The translations under genes and the position numbers were made by a program. DNA of 64,000 bases from Martelella radicis. Its GTDB lineage: Bacteria; Pseudomonadota; Alphaproteobacteria; Rhizobiales; Rhizobiaceae. Shown piece after piece: positions 17,735-26,928 of this stretch (the first letter of the stretch is position 1; each line of letters begins with the position of its first letter). The stretch lies in NCBI RefSeq assembly GCF_014196625.1, contig NZ_JACIDZ010000001.1, forward strand, positions 558,001-622,000, read 5' to 3'. The notes under the pieces are model-generated. The model was not told where the DNA came from. It was given only the letters and a program-made list of their open reading frames with translations, and did not search any database.

Positions 17735-19648
17735 TTACTGCTGGCTCTGGTCGATCCAGAACTGCTGGGTCTGACCGAGGCCCACGCCGCGGGTCACATC
17801 GTCCTCGACAAGGCCGTTGCGGACATTCATGAAGTCGTTCTTCACGATGACCGGGATGGAAACCTCGCCGACCAGGCCGATGACATAGCCTTCATCGACA
17901 AAGGTGCCGATCAGGTTGTTGAGCGCGGCATCGGCCTCTTCCATGGAGCCGGCGACGGAGGCCTTTTCCCAGTCCGCCCAGATATCGCGAATGGCGGAAT
18001 CGGCCGGCGGTTCGATGCCGGCTTCGCCGTCGGTCTCGTACCAGGCGTAATATTGCTGGGCATAGCTGTCATTGCCCATGAAATTGCGCGGGTCGGCGGA
18101 GACGACCGAAAGGCGGTCAACTGGCGTGTACTGGATCTGGAAGTTGTTGTTGTCGCGGTTGTCGTCCCACTGGGTGCGGTCGATGATGCGCGGCAGAAGC
18201 TCGATGCCGATATCGCTGTAGTAATCGGCGGCGATTTCCAGGATCGGCGCGGCAAAGTCCTGATAGGCCTCGACAACGATCTGCAGGCGCTTGCCATTCG
18301 GAAGCAGACGGAAATCGTCGTCGTCGCGCTCGGTGAGCCCGATCTGGTCCAGAAGCTCGTTTGCCAGATCCGGATCATACTCGGTCCAATGGGTTTCCCA
18401 ATCGGCGTTGAAATAGGGAGAACCGGAGATCGGCGACACCGAACGCGCTTCGCCGAGGCCGGCGAAGCCGAGCTCATTGATCGTCTCGCGGTCGATGCCG
18501 ACGGACAGCGCGTGGCGGAAATCCTTGTTGGAGAACAGCTTGTTCAGCTCCTCGTCCTGAACATTGAGGTTCGGCACGAAGGACCAGACATTGGCGGATT
18601 TCCAGGTGCCGACGTGGTAATTCCCCTTGTCCTCGTTCTCCTTGTAGAAGGTGAAATCGCTGGAATTCACGTAGCGCATCTGCATGTCGATCTGACCTTG
18701 AACGATCATCAGATTGAACGCGTCGATGGCCTCGAACAGGCGGTGCTCGATCCGGTCGATATAGGGAAGCTGATTGCCTTCCTGGTCGACGGCCCAGTAG
18801 TAGGGATTGCGCACCATCGAAACGACATTGCCCGGCGCGGGCGTCTCGATCTTCCAGGCGGTGATGACCGGAAGGTCCGGGTTCTGCCACCACGAGGTAA
18901 CCGGTCCCTTGGAGCCCCAGAGATCGCTCCAGCGCTGGACGCCGAATTCCTCTGCGGCCTTCGCCAGTTCGTCAGCGCTGGCGTAATGGTCGTTGTACTG
19001 GCTCAGATAATGTTTCGGAAACAGGAAGGACGGACGGTCGAGGCTCGGCTCGCCGGTCGAATCCTTGGCCAGAATATTGAGGAAGTAGACATAAGGCTGG
19101 GCAAAGCTGACGGTGAAGGTGCGATCGTCCTTGACCGAGAGCTTCATCGGCTCGCCGCCCGGCGAGAAGGTCGGATCGATCGTCGGCGTCAGCGCCTCGT
19201 TCATAAAGACGTCATTGTACCAGAATTCGACGTCTTCCGTGGTTACCGGCTCGCCGTCGGACCATTTCAGCCCGTCAAGAAGGGTGAAGGTGAATTCGGT
19301 GGAATCCTCATTGACCGAATAGCTCTCGATGAAGGCAGGTACGAGCGTGATATTGCCCTCGGCATCGGGCACATATTTCAGCGCGCGCTCTTCAAGCAGC
19401 TTGGTCGGACCCCAGCGGTCGCCGGGGCCGCGATAGGCGCGGTGCCAGACACCGCCATACTGCCCAACTTCGACGGCATCGACCACGGTCGGGTTGGTCG
19501 GGAGACGCTCATCGACGGGCGGAAGCTCGCCGGCATCGACCTTGGCTTTCAGCATCGGCGATTCCTGGAAAGCATTGGCCGCCTGCGGAATTGCCACACT
19601 CGCCAGAAGAGCAAGCGTCAGCGTGCTGGATCGTAAAATTTTTTGCAT
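17735..19648 (-). CDS. Family-5 ABC transporter substrate-binding protein
   Basis: Periplasmic binding protein of 637 residues, long for the family. The signal peptide (LTLALLASVAIPQAANA) ends near residue 26. The SBP_bac_5 pattern is clear: YSVNEDSTEFTFTLLDGLKWSDGEPVTTEDVEFW near 110-143, and RHALSVGIDRETINELGF near 390-407. GGGAGGAAATTC lies just before ATG 19648. Family-5 proteins usually bind peptides, but some, for example in Thermotoga, bind oligosaccharides. Glycosidase neighbours and a LacI regulator make an oligosaccharide ligand likely here. A long palindrome lies in its upstream region. Confidence 0.93.
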   Translation of the reverse strand: MQKILRSSTLTLALLASVAIPQAANAFQESPMLKAKVDAGELPPVDERLPTNPTVVDAVEVGQYGGVWHRAYRGPGDRWGPTKLLEERALKYVPDAEGNITLVPAFIESYSVNEDSTEFTFTLLDGLKWSDGEPVTTEDVEFWYNDVFMNEALTPTIDPTFSPGGEPMKLSVKDDRTFTVSFAQPYVYFLNILAKDSTGEPSLDRPSFLFPKHYLSQYNDHYASADELAKAAEEFGVQRWSDLWGSKGPVTSWWQNPDLPVITAWKIETPAPGNVVSMVRNPYYWAVDQEGNQLPYIDRIEHRLFEAIDAFNLMIVQGQIDMQMRYVNSSDFTFYKENEDKGNYHVGTWKSANVWSFVPNLNVQDEELNKLFSNKDFRHALSVGIDRETINELGFAGLGEARSVSPISGSPYFNADWETHWTEYDPDLANELLDQIGLTERDDDDFRLLPNGKRLQIVVEAYQDFAAPILEIAADYYSDIGIELLPRIIDRTQWDDNRDNNNFQIQYTPVDRLSVVSADPRNFMGNDSYAQQYYAWYETDGEAGIEPPADSAIRDIWADWEKASVAGSMEEADAALNNLIGTFVDEGYVIGLVGEVSIPVIVKNDFMNVRNGLVEDDVTRGVGLGQTQQFWIDQSQQ

Positions 19649-19763
19649 GAATTTCCTCCCATAAAAAGATCGAGCGGCGCAGAAAACCCCCGATTTACTG
19701 GCCCGGTATCAATTTCATCCCTTTTGTAACAGGGAGGAATGCGGATTATCAATAAAAAAATTC

Positions 19764-19798
19764 CATGAAAGTGAAATGCGTTCCATTTCACTTTCATG
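19764..19798. promoter_or_regulatory. Perfect 15-bp palindrome, probable operator of the glycan transporter
   Basis: CATGAAAGTGAAATG (19764-19778) and CATTTCACTTTCATG (19784-19798) are exact reverse complements separated by CGTTC. It lies in an AT-rich stretch between the LacI-type regulator gene and the binding-protein gene. The inner part, TGAAATG-CGTTC-CATTTCA, has the inverted TGAAA shape common for LacI-family operators. It probably binds the adjacent regulator and controls the transporter operon. With such long arms it could also act as an RNA hairpin after the regulator gene. Confidence 0.65.
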
Positions 19799-19810
19799 AA
19801 AATATTTTTA

Positions 19811-20872
19811 TTAAACAATCTGAGATGGTTGGGAAGCGGGCGCGGCGACACTTTCGCGTAGAATGACATCGCAGCCGAGCTCGAGACGGTGGGCCGCACG
19901 CGGCATCTGGCCGCTTTTGGCGCGGGCCTCCAGGAGATCGAGCGCGGCGCGGCCGAACTGTTCGAGCGGAATGGAGACTGTCGTCAAAGGGGGACTGTGG
20001 AGCTCGCCGAGCGCGACGCCGTCAAATCCCATGACGGAAAGGTCGTCCGGAACGCTCAGTCCGGCCCGCTTCAGCGCGCGCATGGCTCCGAAGGCGAGGT
20101 TGTCGGCAGCGCAGAACAACGCCGTCGCGCCATCACGGTCAGGATGCGCCTCGAGCCACGCCGTCAGCGCCTCCTCGCCATGCTGGGGCTCGAAGCCTTC
20201 GGCCCTCACCACGATGGCATCGGAAAGAGGCAGACCGCGATCGCGAAAGGCATCGAGAAAACCGTCCAGCCGTCGTTCGACTGTCTTTCGGCCGGCCCAT
20301 GTCAGATGGACGATCCTGCGGTGTCCCCTGTCCATGATCACCCGGGTCGCCTTCAGCGCGGCAAAACGATTACCGGGCGTCACACTGTCGATATGCATGT
20401 TGGGATCCTCGCCGTTGATCAGCACGGCGGGCATGCCCGAACGGCCGATCGCGTCGAGAAGCGCGCTGCGATCGTCGTTGATCACGATGATCCCGTCGGC
20501 CTTGGCCGCGCGCGCCGCCGCGTCCACCCGGTCAACGGAATCAGCCCGGCGCAAGGTGTGCGGCACGAGACGCACGCCGCGCATCTCGCAATCACGCGTG
20601 AGAGCATTGAGGATCGTCCACGACACAAGGTTGACGTCGCTGTCGGGCAGAGCATCTTCGGGCACGGCCAGAAGCACCCTGTTGACGGCATTCACCGAGG
20701 CCCGGGCCGAGCGCCGCGCCAGATAGCCGATTTCCCGGGCGGCGGAAAGCACGCGCTCGCGCACCTCGTCCGAGATCGGCGCAGTGCCGTTCAGCACATG
20801 CGACACAGTCGAGATCGCCACTCCAGCGCGCTCGGACACCTCGCGCATGCCGACCTTTCCGCCCTTTGCCAT
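19811..20872 (-). CDS. LacI-family transcriptional regulator
   Basis: Repressor-type regulator of 353 residues. The helix-turn-helix is VGMREVSERAGVAISTVSHV with the hinge LNGTAPISDEVRERVLSAAREIGY. The sugar-binding core contains GIIVINDDRS, AVLINGEDPN and GFDGVALGELHSPPLTTV, the last being the usual GalR/LacI C-terminal signature. ATG 20872 gives the standard short N-terminus; an in-frame start at 20914 adds 14 residues. It lies between the alpha-mannosidase and the transporter, next to a perfect palindrome, and is the likely local regulator, derepressed by a product of glycan breakdown. Confidence 0.92.
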   Translation of the reverse strand: MAKGGKVGMREVSERAGVAISTVSHVLNGTAPISDEVRERVLSAAREIGYLARRSARASVNAVNRVLLAVPEDALPDSDVNLVSWTILNALTRDCEMRGVRLVPHTLRRADSVDRVDAAARAAKADGIIVINDDRSALLDAIGRSGMPAVLINGEDPNMHIDSVTPGNRFAALKATRVIMDRGHRRIVHLTWAGRKTVERRLDGFLDAFRDRGLPLSDAIVVRAEGFEPQHGEEALTAWLEAHPDRDGATALFCAADNLAFGAMRALKRAGLSVPDDLSVMGFDGVALGELHSPPLTTVSIPLEQFGRAALDLLEARAKSGQMPRAAHRLELGCDVILRESVAAPASQPSQIV

Positions 20873-20936
20873 GTCAGTTCCCTTCACGCCTCGCATCCGC
20901 CGCTTTCGCGGCAACGCTTTGCTATCCGTCGGCCTA

Positions 20937-23900
20937 TCACCTTCGCTCCAGTTTCAGCGTCTTGATCTCGAATGGTGCGAAATCCAGTTCCAGAATACCC
21001 GCTTCGGGGTGAAGGTCGACAACTGCCTCCTCCAGAAGATCGACTTCCCCCACCTTTCCGACGGCGGCATCGAAGGAAAGCCGCGCCGTCCGCCGCGCGC
21101 CGTTCCGCTCCCAAAGCCGCACCACCAGCCCGCCGCCATCCTCGGCGCGCTTGATCGTCTCGATAGCGATCCCCTCGCTTTCGATCGACAATGGCGAGGA
21201 AAGAGAGCCGCCAGAGCTCTCACCGCAGCCCGCAGCCGGCATGAATTCATGATTGAACGCCTCAGCGGCAACCGAAACCTGTCCCAGCCCCTCGTGCGGC
21301 ATGATGGCGTAGCGAAAGCGATGCTCTCCCTGATCCGCGTCGGGCCAGGGATAGGTCGGTGAGCGCAACAGGGTCAGGCGGATCGTCGTGTCGCGCGCGT
21401 CATAGCCATACTTGCAGTCATTCAGGAACGCGACGCCGAAGCCGTCCTCGCCAAGAGACACCCACCGATGCATGGGGCTTTCGAAGCGCGCCTGATCCCA
21501 GCTCGTATTGGCGTGCGTGGGACGGGTGACGTGGCCGAACTGGATCTCGGCGTCGCAGTTCGCTGTCCTCACGCCAAGCGGAAATGCGGCCTTCACCATG
21601 GTGTTGTGCTCATGCCAGTCGATGAAGCAGTCAAATTCCAGCATACGCTCTTCCGCGCCAAGCGAGACGATCTCGACGATGCGCGAAGTCTCATAGCGCC
21701 AGACAAAACGCAGCGCCGCCCGATAGGGACCGGTCTCGACGATTTCGGCATTCTCCAGCCGGTCGATCTCGAAGACCTGATCCTCGAATGTGCGATCGAT
21801 ATCCCAGGCATCGAACTGTTCCGGGAGGTCGCGAAAAGCCTGCAGGCGATTGGCCGCACCGGAAAGACATTCGCGACCGCTTTTCTTGTCGATGAGAGAG
21901 ACAAGACGCCCGCTGGTATCGAATTCGGCGCGAAGATGCGCGTTTTCGAGCCGGTCGGGAGCCACAGCAAGGCCGCCGTCGCCAGCCGCCCCATGCCGAG
22001 CCGGGCCGCACGCAAGGGCAATAGCGCCGAGACCCGGAACGGGACCGACTGGAACTGCCTGAAGAAGGGTTCCATCCGCAGCCATCACGGTTTGCGAACG
22101 CAGACCGCCAAACTCAAGCGGCGTCTCACCGGCGATCCTTGCCAGTCCGTCCCTCTGGCCAGCGAAGGGATTGACGACAAGAACCTCACCCTCACCCGCG
22201 ATATTCGCCGCAAGGCTCTGCCGCAGAGCATCGGCTCTGGCAAAGAAGGTCGCGTAGTCCTCATCGCTGTCATCGTAGACAAGCCCGATCGAGGATCCGG
22301 GGAGTATGTCGTGAAACTGGTTGAGAAGCGCGATATCCCAGAGCGCCTGAAGTTCGGCCTCGGGATAATCGATACCGGCGAAAAACCACGCCAGGCTCGC
22401 AAGCGCCTCCAACTCCCGTAGCATGGCTTCCGCCCGCCGGTTATTGCGCTTCACCTTGGCAACGGAGGTGAAGGTGCCCCTGTGGAACTCAAGATAGAGT
22501 TCCCCGACCCAAACGGGGTAATCCTTCGGGTTTTCATGCATGCGTCCGACGATCCGCTCGAGCGCCGGCCCCATGAAGCCCTGCGATACGCGCGGGCAAC
22601 CGGGAATGCCGCGTTCCATGCGGCGGATATGCTCCAGCATCTCGCGCGTCGGTCCGCCGCCGCCGTCCCCGAAGCCATAGACGAGAAACAATTCGTCATT
22701 GGTCTCCTTCTGGGCATAGCGCCGCCAGGCGCCCATCACGTGGCTTGCCTTCAGGTCCGGACAATAGGTGGTGCCGATCGAAGTGCTGTCGGCCGGCTGG
22801 GTGGTGAGGAAATAGGTCGGCGCGCGTGTGCCGTCGATTCCCTGCCAGAAGAAAACTTCGCCCGGCATGCGGTTGGTGTCGTTCCATGAGAGTTTGTGGG
22901 TAACGAAGACCGTCAGCCCGGCGAGCTTCATGACCTGCGGGATGGCGGCGGAATAGCCGAACGTATCGGGCAGCCACAGGATACGCGGCCGCACGCCGAA
23001 TTTTTCGACATGATAGCGGACCCCGCGCAGAACGTGCCGAACCAGCGATTCGCCGGAGGTGATATTGGCATCGGGCTCCAGCCAGAGCGCGCCCTCGATC
23101 TCGAACCGGCTCTCGCTGTGCCGCTCCCTGATGCCGGCGAAAAGCGTCGGATAGTCCTGTTCCAGATAGTCGAGCAGCAGGCCCTGATTGTACATGAACC
23201 GGTATTCTGGATACTCGTCCATCAAAGAGAGCACCGTCGCCATCGAGCGCGCCATCTTCTGCCGCGTCTCGCGAATGCGCCAGAGCCATGCCACGTCTAT
23301 ATGCGTATGACCGGTGACCGTGATGTGCGGGGCGATCTCGGTATCGGCCGCCGCGTAGATCCGCGCGGCAACCGCGCCCGCCGCCTCAAGACTGTCCGCA
23401 TAGCGCCTCGCGTCTCCGGCCCTGAAATCCACCGCGTTGATTGCCTGATAGACGGTCTTCACGATGAAGTCCCGTCGATGATCATTGACGTCGAGATGCC
23501 TGGCGACATCGAGCGGCGCCCTCAAGTCATAGTAAAGCGTCTCGGCCTGCCGATCGTGCACCAGCAACCTTCCGGCAAAGCCAAGCTGGCGGCGGTCCTC
23601 GATCGTGCCGGCCTCGACCATGATCTCGAAGCGCTCGCCGCTACGCGCCGACGGCGTCAGCAGGATTTCGCGATGATTATAGTCCGCGCCCTGGACGATT
23701 TCGCCGTTGATGCGCACGAGGCATTGCGGATCGGAACGACCCATCACCCGGCCGAACATCGCCTCGATGCCGAGATATAACCGTTTTCCCGCAAGACTTG
23801 CGGGAATCTGCACGCTGCCGCCAAACCAGAAATAGCTCTGCGGCTCGCCCCAGACCGTATCGGCCGTCACGGGCTCCCAGTCGGGATGCGGGCCCTCCAG

Positions 23901-24035
23901 CATCCGTGCACGCCTGGAAGGCGATGCCTGCATGAAACGGAAATCGACAGTGATCTCGGTTGGCGTGAAGATCCGCTTCGAAAGCTGTTCCACGAGATGG
24001 AAGATCTTTGAAAAATCGGCCAGCTTGTCCTCCAT
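20937..24035 (-). CDS. Glycoside hydrolase family 38 alpha-mannosidase
   Basis: A 1032-residue retaining, zinc-dependent alpha-mannosidase. HTHIDVAWLWR supplies the metal-binding His243, His245 and Asp247. WLPDTFGYSAAIPQ holds the nucleophile, Asp357, and NQFHDILPGSSIG near residue 570 gives a further metal-binding histidine. The C-terminal 650-1032 portion is the beta-sandwich region of the family (VSLIDKKSGRE, FDCFIDWHEHN). No signal peptide is present, so it is a cytoplasmic enzyme of the class I/II bacterial type. It is the first gene of the minus-strand locus, pointing to mannose-containing oligosaccharides among its substrates. The ribosome binding site before 24035 is weak. Confidence 0.92.
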   Translation of the reverse strand: MEDKLADFSKIFHLVEQLSKRIFTPTEITVDFRFMQASPSRRARMLEGPHPDWEPVTADTVWGEPQSYFWFGGSVQIPASLAGKRLYLGIEAMFGRVMGRSDPQCLVRINGEIVQGADYNHREILLTPSARSGERFEIMVEAGTIEDRRQLGFAGRLLVHDRQAETLYYDLRAPLDVARHLDVNDHRRDFIVKTVYQAINAVDFRAGDARRYADSLEAAGAVAARIYAAADTEIAPHITVTGHTHIDVAWLWRIRETRQKMARSMATVLSLMDEYPEYRFMYNQGLLLDYLEQDYPTLFAGIRERHSESRFEIEGALWLEPDANITSGESLVRHVLRGVRYHVEKFGVRPRILWLPDTFGYSAAIPQVMKLAGLTVFVTHKLSWNDTNRMPGEVFFWQGIDGTRAPTYFLTTQPADSTSIGTTYCPDLKASHVMGAWRRYAQKETNDELFLVYGFGDGGGGPTREMLEHIRRMERGIPGCPRVSQGFMGPALERIVGRMHENPKDYPVWVGELYLEFHRGTFTSVAKVKRNNRRAEAMLRELEALASLAWFFAGIDYPEAELQALWDIALLNQFHDILPGSSIGLVYDDSDEDYATFFARADALRQSLAANIAGEGEVLVVNPFAGQRDGLARIAGETPLEFGGLRSQTVMAADGTLLQAVPVGPVPGLGAIALACGPARHGAAGDGGLAVAPDRLENAHLRAEFDTSGRLVSLIDKKSGRECLSGAANRLQAFRDLPEQFDAWDIDRTFEDQVFEIDRLENAEIVETGPYRAALRFVWRYETSRIVEIVSLGAEERMLEFDCFIDWHEHNTMVKAAFPLGVRTANCDAEIQFGHVTRPTHANTSWDQARFESPMHRWVSLGEDGFGVAFLNDCKYGYDARDTTIRLTLLRSPTYPWPDADQGEHRFRYAIMPHEGLGQVSVAAEAFNHEFMPAAGCGESSGGSLSSPLSIESEGIAIETIKRAEDGGGLVVRLWERNGARRTARLSFDAAVGKVGEVDLLEEAVVDLHPEAGILELDFAPFEIKTLKLERR

Positions 24036-24042
24036 CGCGAGC

Positions 24043-24070
24043 CGAACAGTGAAATTATTTACACTGTTCG
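24043..24070. promoter_or_regulatory. Inverted repeat in divergent promoter, possible operator
   Basis: CGAACAGTG (24043-24051) and CACTGTTCG (24062-24070) are perfect 9-bp arms with a 10-bp AT spacer, directly followed by the palindrome GTTTAAAC. The repeat starts 8 bp from the alpha-mannosidase start, in the divergent region shared with the GH28-like gene. Its sequence differs from the palindrome at 19764, so a different regulator may bind it. Confidence 0.5.
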
Positions 24071-24191
24071 TTTAAACAAATTGAGATTTCTGGTGGATAT
24101 CGTGGAGGAAAATTGCAAATTAATGCGTATATGTCCAGTTACGGCAAAAAAAGATCGCCTTAAATCATGAAATTTTTTTTGGAGTTTGGAA

Positions 24192-25511
24192 TTGCGCGAA
24201 ATCCGAATAGCTGCAGCCCAAGGCGATGCCACGGCCCGCATCCAAAGCGCCATTGACGGTGCGGCCGAGACGCCCGTCACCGTCATTCTCGAAACCGGCG
24301 TCCATTCGAGCGGCGGGCTGAGGCTGGCTTCGGATGTGGAACTGAGGTTTGAGGAAGGCGCCGAACTTCATTTCCTGCCCGATTATGAGGCTTATGCCGC
24401 AACCCCTGTGCGGGTCATTGCCGAAGAGAGCGACCGGGCCATGATTTCTGCCGAAGGCGCTTGCAACATCGCGATCACCGGCAAGGGCCGCATCTTCGGC
24501 GGAGGCGCGCATTTCTCGCTCGGCGAGGACACGGAGATGGGCACGCGCATTCCTGCGGCAAGCCGTCCCCGCCTGCTTGTTCTGGACGGCTGCGCAAATG
24601 TCACGCTCTCAGGCTTTGCCGCGATCCATTCCCCGATGTGGACGCTCCACGTCGTCAATTGCGCAGGGGTATCGATAGAGGGCGTCGCGGTCGACAATGA
24701 TCTCAGCATGCCGAATACGGATGGCATCGTTATCGACGGCTGCCGTGACGTCACCGTTTCGGGCTGCAATATCTCGACGGCGGATGATGGCGTGGTGCTG
24801 AAAACCTCGCAACGGCCGGACGGCTCGGTCGTCGGCACATGCGAGCGGGTTGAAGTTTCCGGATGCCGCGTGCGCTCGCGCTCCTGTGCGCTCAAGATCG
24901 GGACCGAGTCCTTCGGCGACTTCCGCGATATCACGTTTGTGAGTTGCGACGTCGTGGACTCAAATCGCGGCCTCGGCATATTTTCGCGCGACGGCGGCGT
25001 GGTCGAAAATGTCCTCTTTCGCGACATCCGGATCGATTGCCGCGAAACGCCGGCCGGCTTCTGGGGTTCCGGCGAAGCGATCACGATCAATCTTGTCGAC
25101 CGGCGACCGGAAAAAAGACCCGCCGGCCGGATCAGCGGCGTCGTGATCGAAAACATCTCCGGAACGATGGAGGGCGCGATCAATCTTTACGCCGAACATG
25201 CCGGCGGCATCGAGAATGTCGTTCTCGGAGAGATCTCCCTCAGCCAGAGGCCGGGCGCCTATGGCACGGCGCTCGCCTATGACCTGCGTCCAACGCCTGC
25301 CGACCTTGTGACCGCTCCCGGACAGGACGGCCGTGCCAATGCCTGGCGCAAGGGCGCGGATGGCCGCGTCATCGGCCTCATTGACTATCCCGGGGGCATG
25401 CCCGCCATCTTCGCGCGCAATGTCGAAGGCCTGAAACTCGAGGTCGTCGCGATTGAGCGGCCAGAGCCCCTGCCCCAAGGCTTCAACGTCAAGCCGGTCA
25501 CGATCGGCTGA
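24192..25511 (+). CDS. GH28-like (polygalacturonase-type) parallel beta-helix protein
   Basis: A 439-residue right-handed beta-helix protein of the pectin-degrading GH28 group. NTDGIVID contains Asp177 and STADDGVVLK contains Asp198/Asp199, matching two of the GH28 catalytic motifs. The usual GHG motif is replaced by a CALKIGTES segment and the RIK motif is not evident, so the exact specificity is open (another uronide or an oligomer with side chains). I chose TTG 24192, 7 bp after GGAG; a TTG at 24186 would be only one base from it. No signal peptide, so it acts on imported fragments. It is divergent from the alpha-mannosidase. Confidence 0.82.
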   Translation: MREIRIAAAQGDATARIQSAIDGAAETPVTVILETGVHSSGGLRLASDVELRFEEGAELHFLPDYEAYAATPVRVIAEESDRAMISAEGACNIAITGKGRIFGGGAHFSLGEDTEMGTRIPAASRPRLLVLDGCANVTLSGFAAIHSPMWTLHVVNCAGVSIEGVAVDNDLSMPNTDGIVIDGCRDVTVSGCNISTADDGVVLKTSQRPDGSVVGTCERVEVSGCRVRSRSCALKIGTESFGDFRDITFVSCDVVDSNRGLGIFSRDGGVVENVLFRDIRIDCRETPAGFWGSGEAITINLVDRRPEKRPAGRISGVVIENISGTMEGAINLYAEHAGGIENVVLGEISLSQRPGAYGTALAYDLRPTPADLVTAPGQDGRANAWRKGADGRVIGLIDYPGGMPAIFARNVEGLKLEVVAIERPEPLPQGFNVKPVTIG

Positions 25512-25534
25512 CGGCTTGTCGTCCGATCCGGATG

Positions 25535-26632
25535 TCAGAAAGCCGGATCATAGTTGAAGTAGAGCGGATTGGAGATCGCGACCTTGTCTGCGGAAAGCGC
25601 CATGGAGCCGGGAACCTCAGCATAGGCCGCCTGCGGTCCATCCAGTTCGGCGCGATAGTAGCTGCGTTCTCCGGCTGCCGGGATATCGACGAAACATGCC
25701 GAGCGGGTCTCGGGATCGACGGGAAGCGTCGCGAAGGCTTCGCGGTTCTTGATGATGCGCACCGAATAGGTCGCGTTTTCCGGCCCGCCGTCGGAAAGAC
25801 GAACCTCGAAAGACACCGGTTTGCCTCCGGCAATCGCATTGTCGCCCATCATCATCTCCGCATGACCATCTCCATCGGCATCGGCGACGAATTCGATGCG
25901 CGGGTTGAAGGGATTGGCGCAGACGCAGGCGCGCCCGGCCACAAGCGCCTCAAGCAGCGCGCCCTTGCTGCGGTTGCGGGCAAAGATCCAGGTCGTCGGC
26001 GTGCCGACATAATTCATCGTCGCCTCCGGCGTGAAGCGGGTAGCAAGCTCCGCACGCTCCGGAACGCCGTGATGGGCATCCGACCCGCCGCGCGCGCCGA
26101 GCATGCGCCCCGAAAGCAGCATGTTGTCCCAGACGCGAACATTGGCGGCATTCCTGGGCCACATCGGCCCGTTCCAGATCTCGATGGAGTCGGCAAGATC
26201 GAAGGAAAAGCCGTAATGATTGCTGGTGACCGGATGATTGGCCGACCAGTGCGCTCCTACCCGCTTCTTCAGCAATTGCAGGTCCCAGTCGCGATCATTG
26301 CGACGATCGAAGATCAACTGATGATCATAGGGCTCCGGGCTCAAGAGATTGACATGGCCACGCGGTGCGGTGAGTTCGGCGCCGTACAAGAGCAGGAGGC
26401 TGTCGGAACGATAGGCCGGATCCGACCAGGTATGACCGGCGACATCGCCACCAACATGCACGTCGTGATCGGTGATCGTCAGATAGTCGAATCCCAGCCT
26501 TTCGGCAAAGGCAATGATCTTTTCAACCGGATTGTTGCTCGAATCAGTGCTGTGCCGGGAATGAAGATGCCAGTCGCCTTTCAGCCAGACGCCCGATCCG
26601 GATTTCTCCCCATCTGAAGCCTTGGGAGCCAT
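25535..26632 (-). CDS. PHP-domain phosphoesterase-like protein (CehA/McbA type)
   Basis: A 365-residue protein with an N-terminal PHP fold. The metal-binding motifs GDWHLHSRHSTD near residue 19 and LTITDHDVH near 54, and a later RGGSDAHHGVPE near 190, are present. The C-terminal 100 residues look like an added beta-domain. This family includes hydrolases of phosphoesters and, in CehA, of carbamates; the substrate here is unknown. ATG 26632 has AGGAG 7 bp upstream and is preferred over GTG 26653. It is convergent with the GH28-like gene (23 bp apart), closing the glycan locus. Confidence 0.83.
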   Translation of the reverse strand: MAPKASDGEKSGSGVWLKGDWHLHSRHSTDSSNNPVEKIIAFAERLGFDYLTITDHDVHVGGDVAGHTWSDPAYRSDSLLLLYGAELTAPRGHVNLLSPEPYDHQLIFDRRNDRDWDLQLLKKRVGAHWSANHPVTSNHYGFSFDLADSIEIWNGPMWPRNAANVRVWDNMLLSGRMLGARGGSDAHHGVPERAELATRFTPEATMNYVGTPTTWIFARNRSKGALLEALVAGRACVCANPFNPRIEFVADADGDGHAEMMMGDNAIAGGKPVSFEVRLSDGGPENATYSVRIIKNREAFATLPVDPETRSACFVDIPAAGERSYYRAELDGPQAAYAEVPGSMALSADKVAISNPLYFNYDPAF

Positions 26633-26928
26633 GCTCCATCTCCTCTCGTTCACTAACGTTCACCCGCCCGCGTCGCGGCTGACAGGCCACCCGAAACGCT
26701 CCCGGAATGCAAGCCTGTTGGCAGGGCACAGGCGAGTTTTCGACCATTCAGTGCGCTAGAGTCCGATTTCCGCGTGGAGAATCCATGCGAAGGTCCAGAG
26801 CATATCCTGATTGCGTCAAGCAGCGCCGGTGATGCAGCCGGATCGCCTTCGCGTTGTTTCAGACATGCCGGAACCGTGCCGCATCGTCGCTGTGCCGGGG
26901 CCGATCAACGGTTCTTCGGAGCGCGAAC
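26633..26928. other. Intergenic gap between PHP-domain gene and exopolysaccharide cluster
   Basis: About 296 bp that must contain the minus-strand promoter of the PHP-domain gene and the end of the polymerase transcript. I see no convincing gene, terminator or repeat in it. Confidence 0.4.

Noticed and set aside
16631-19636. 1001-residue plus-strand open frame opposite the permease and binding-protein genes
   Set aside because: It is antisense to clear transporter genes with signal peptide and family motifs; the long frame is a by-product of GC-rich codon use.
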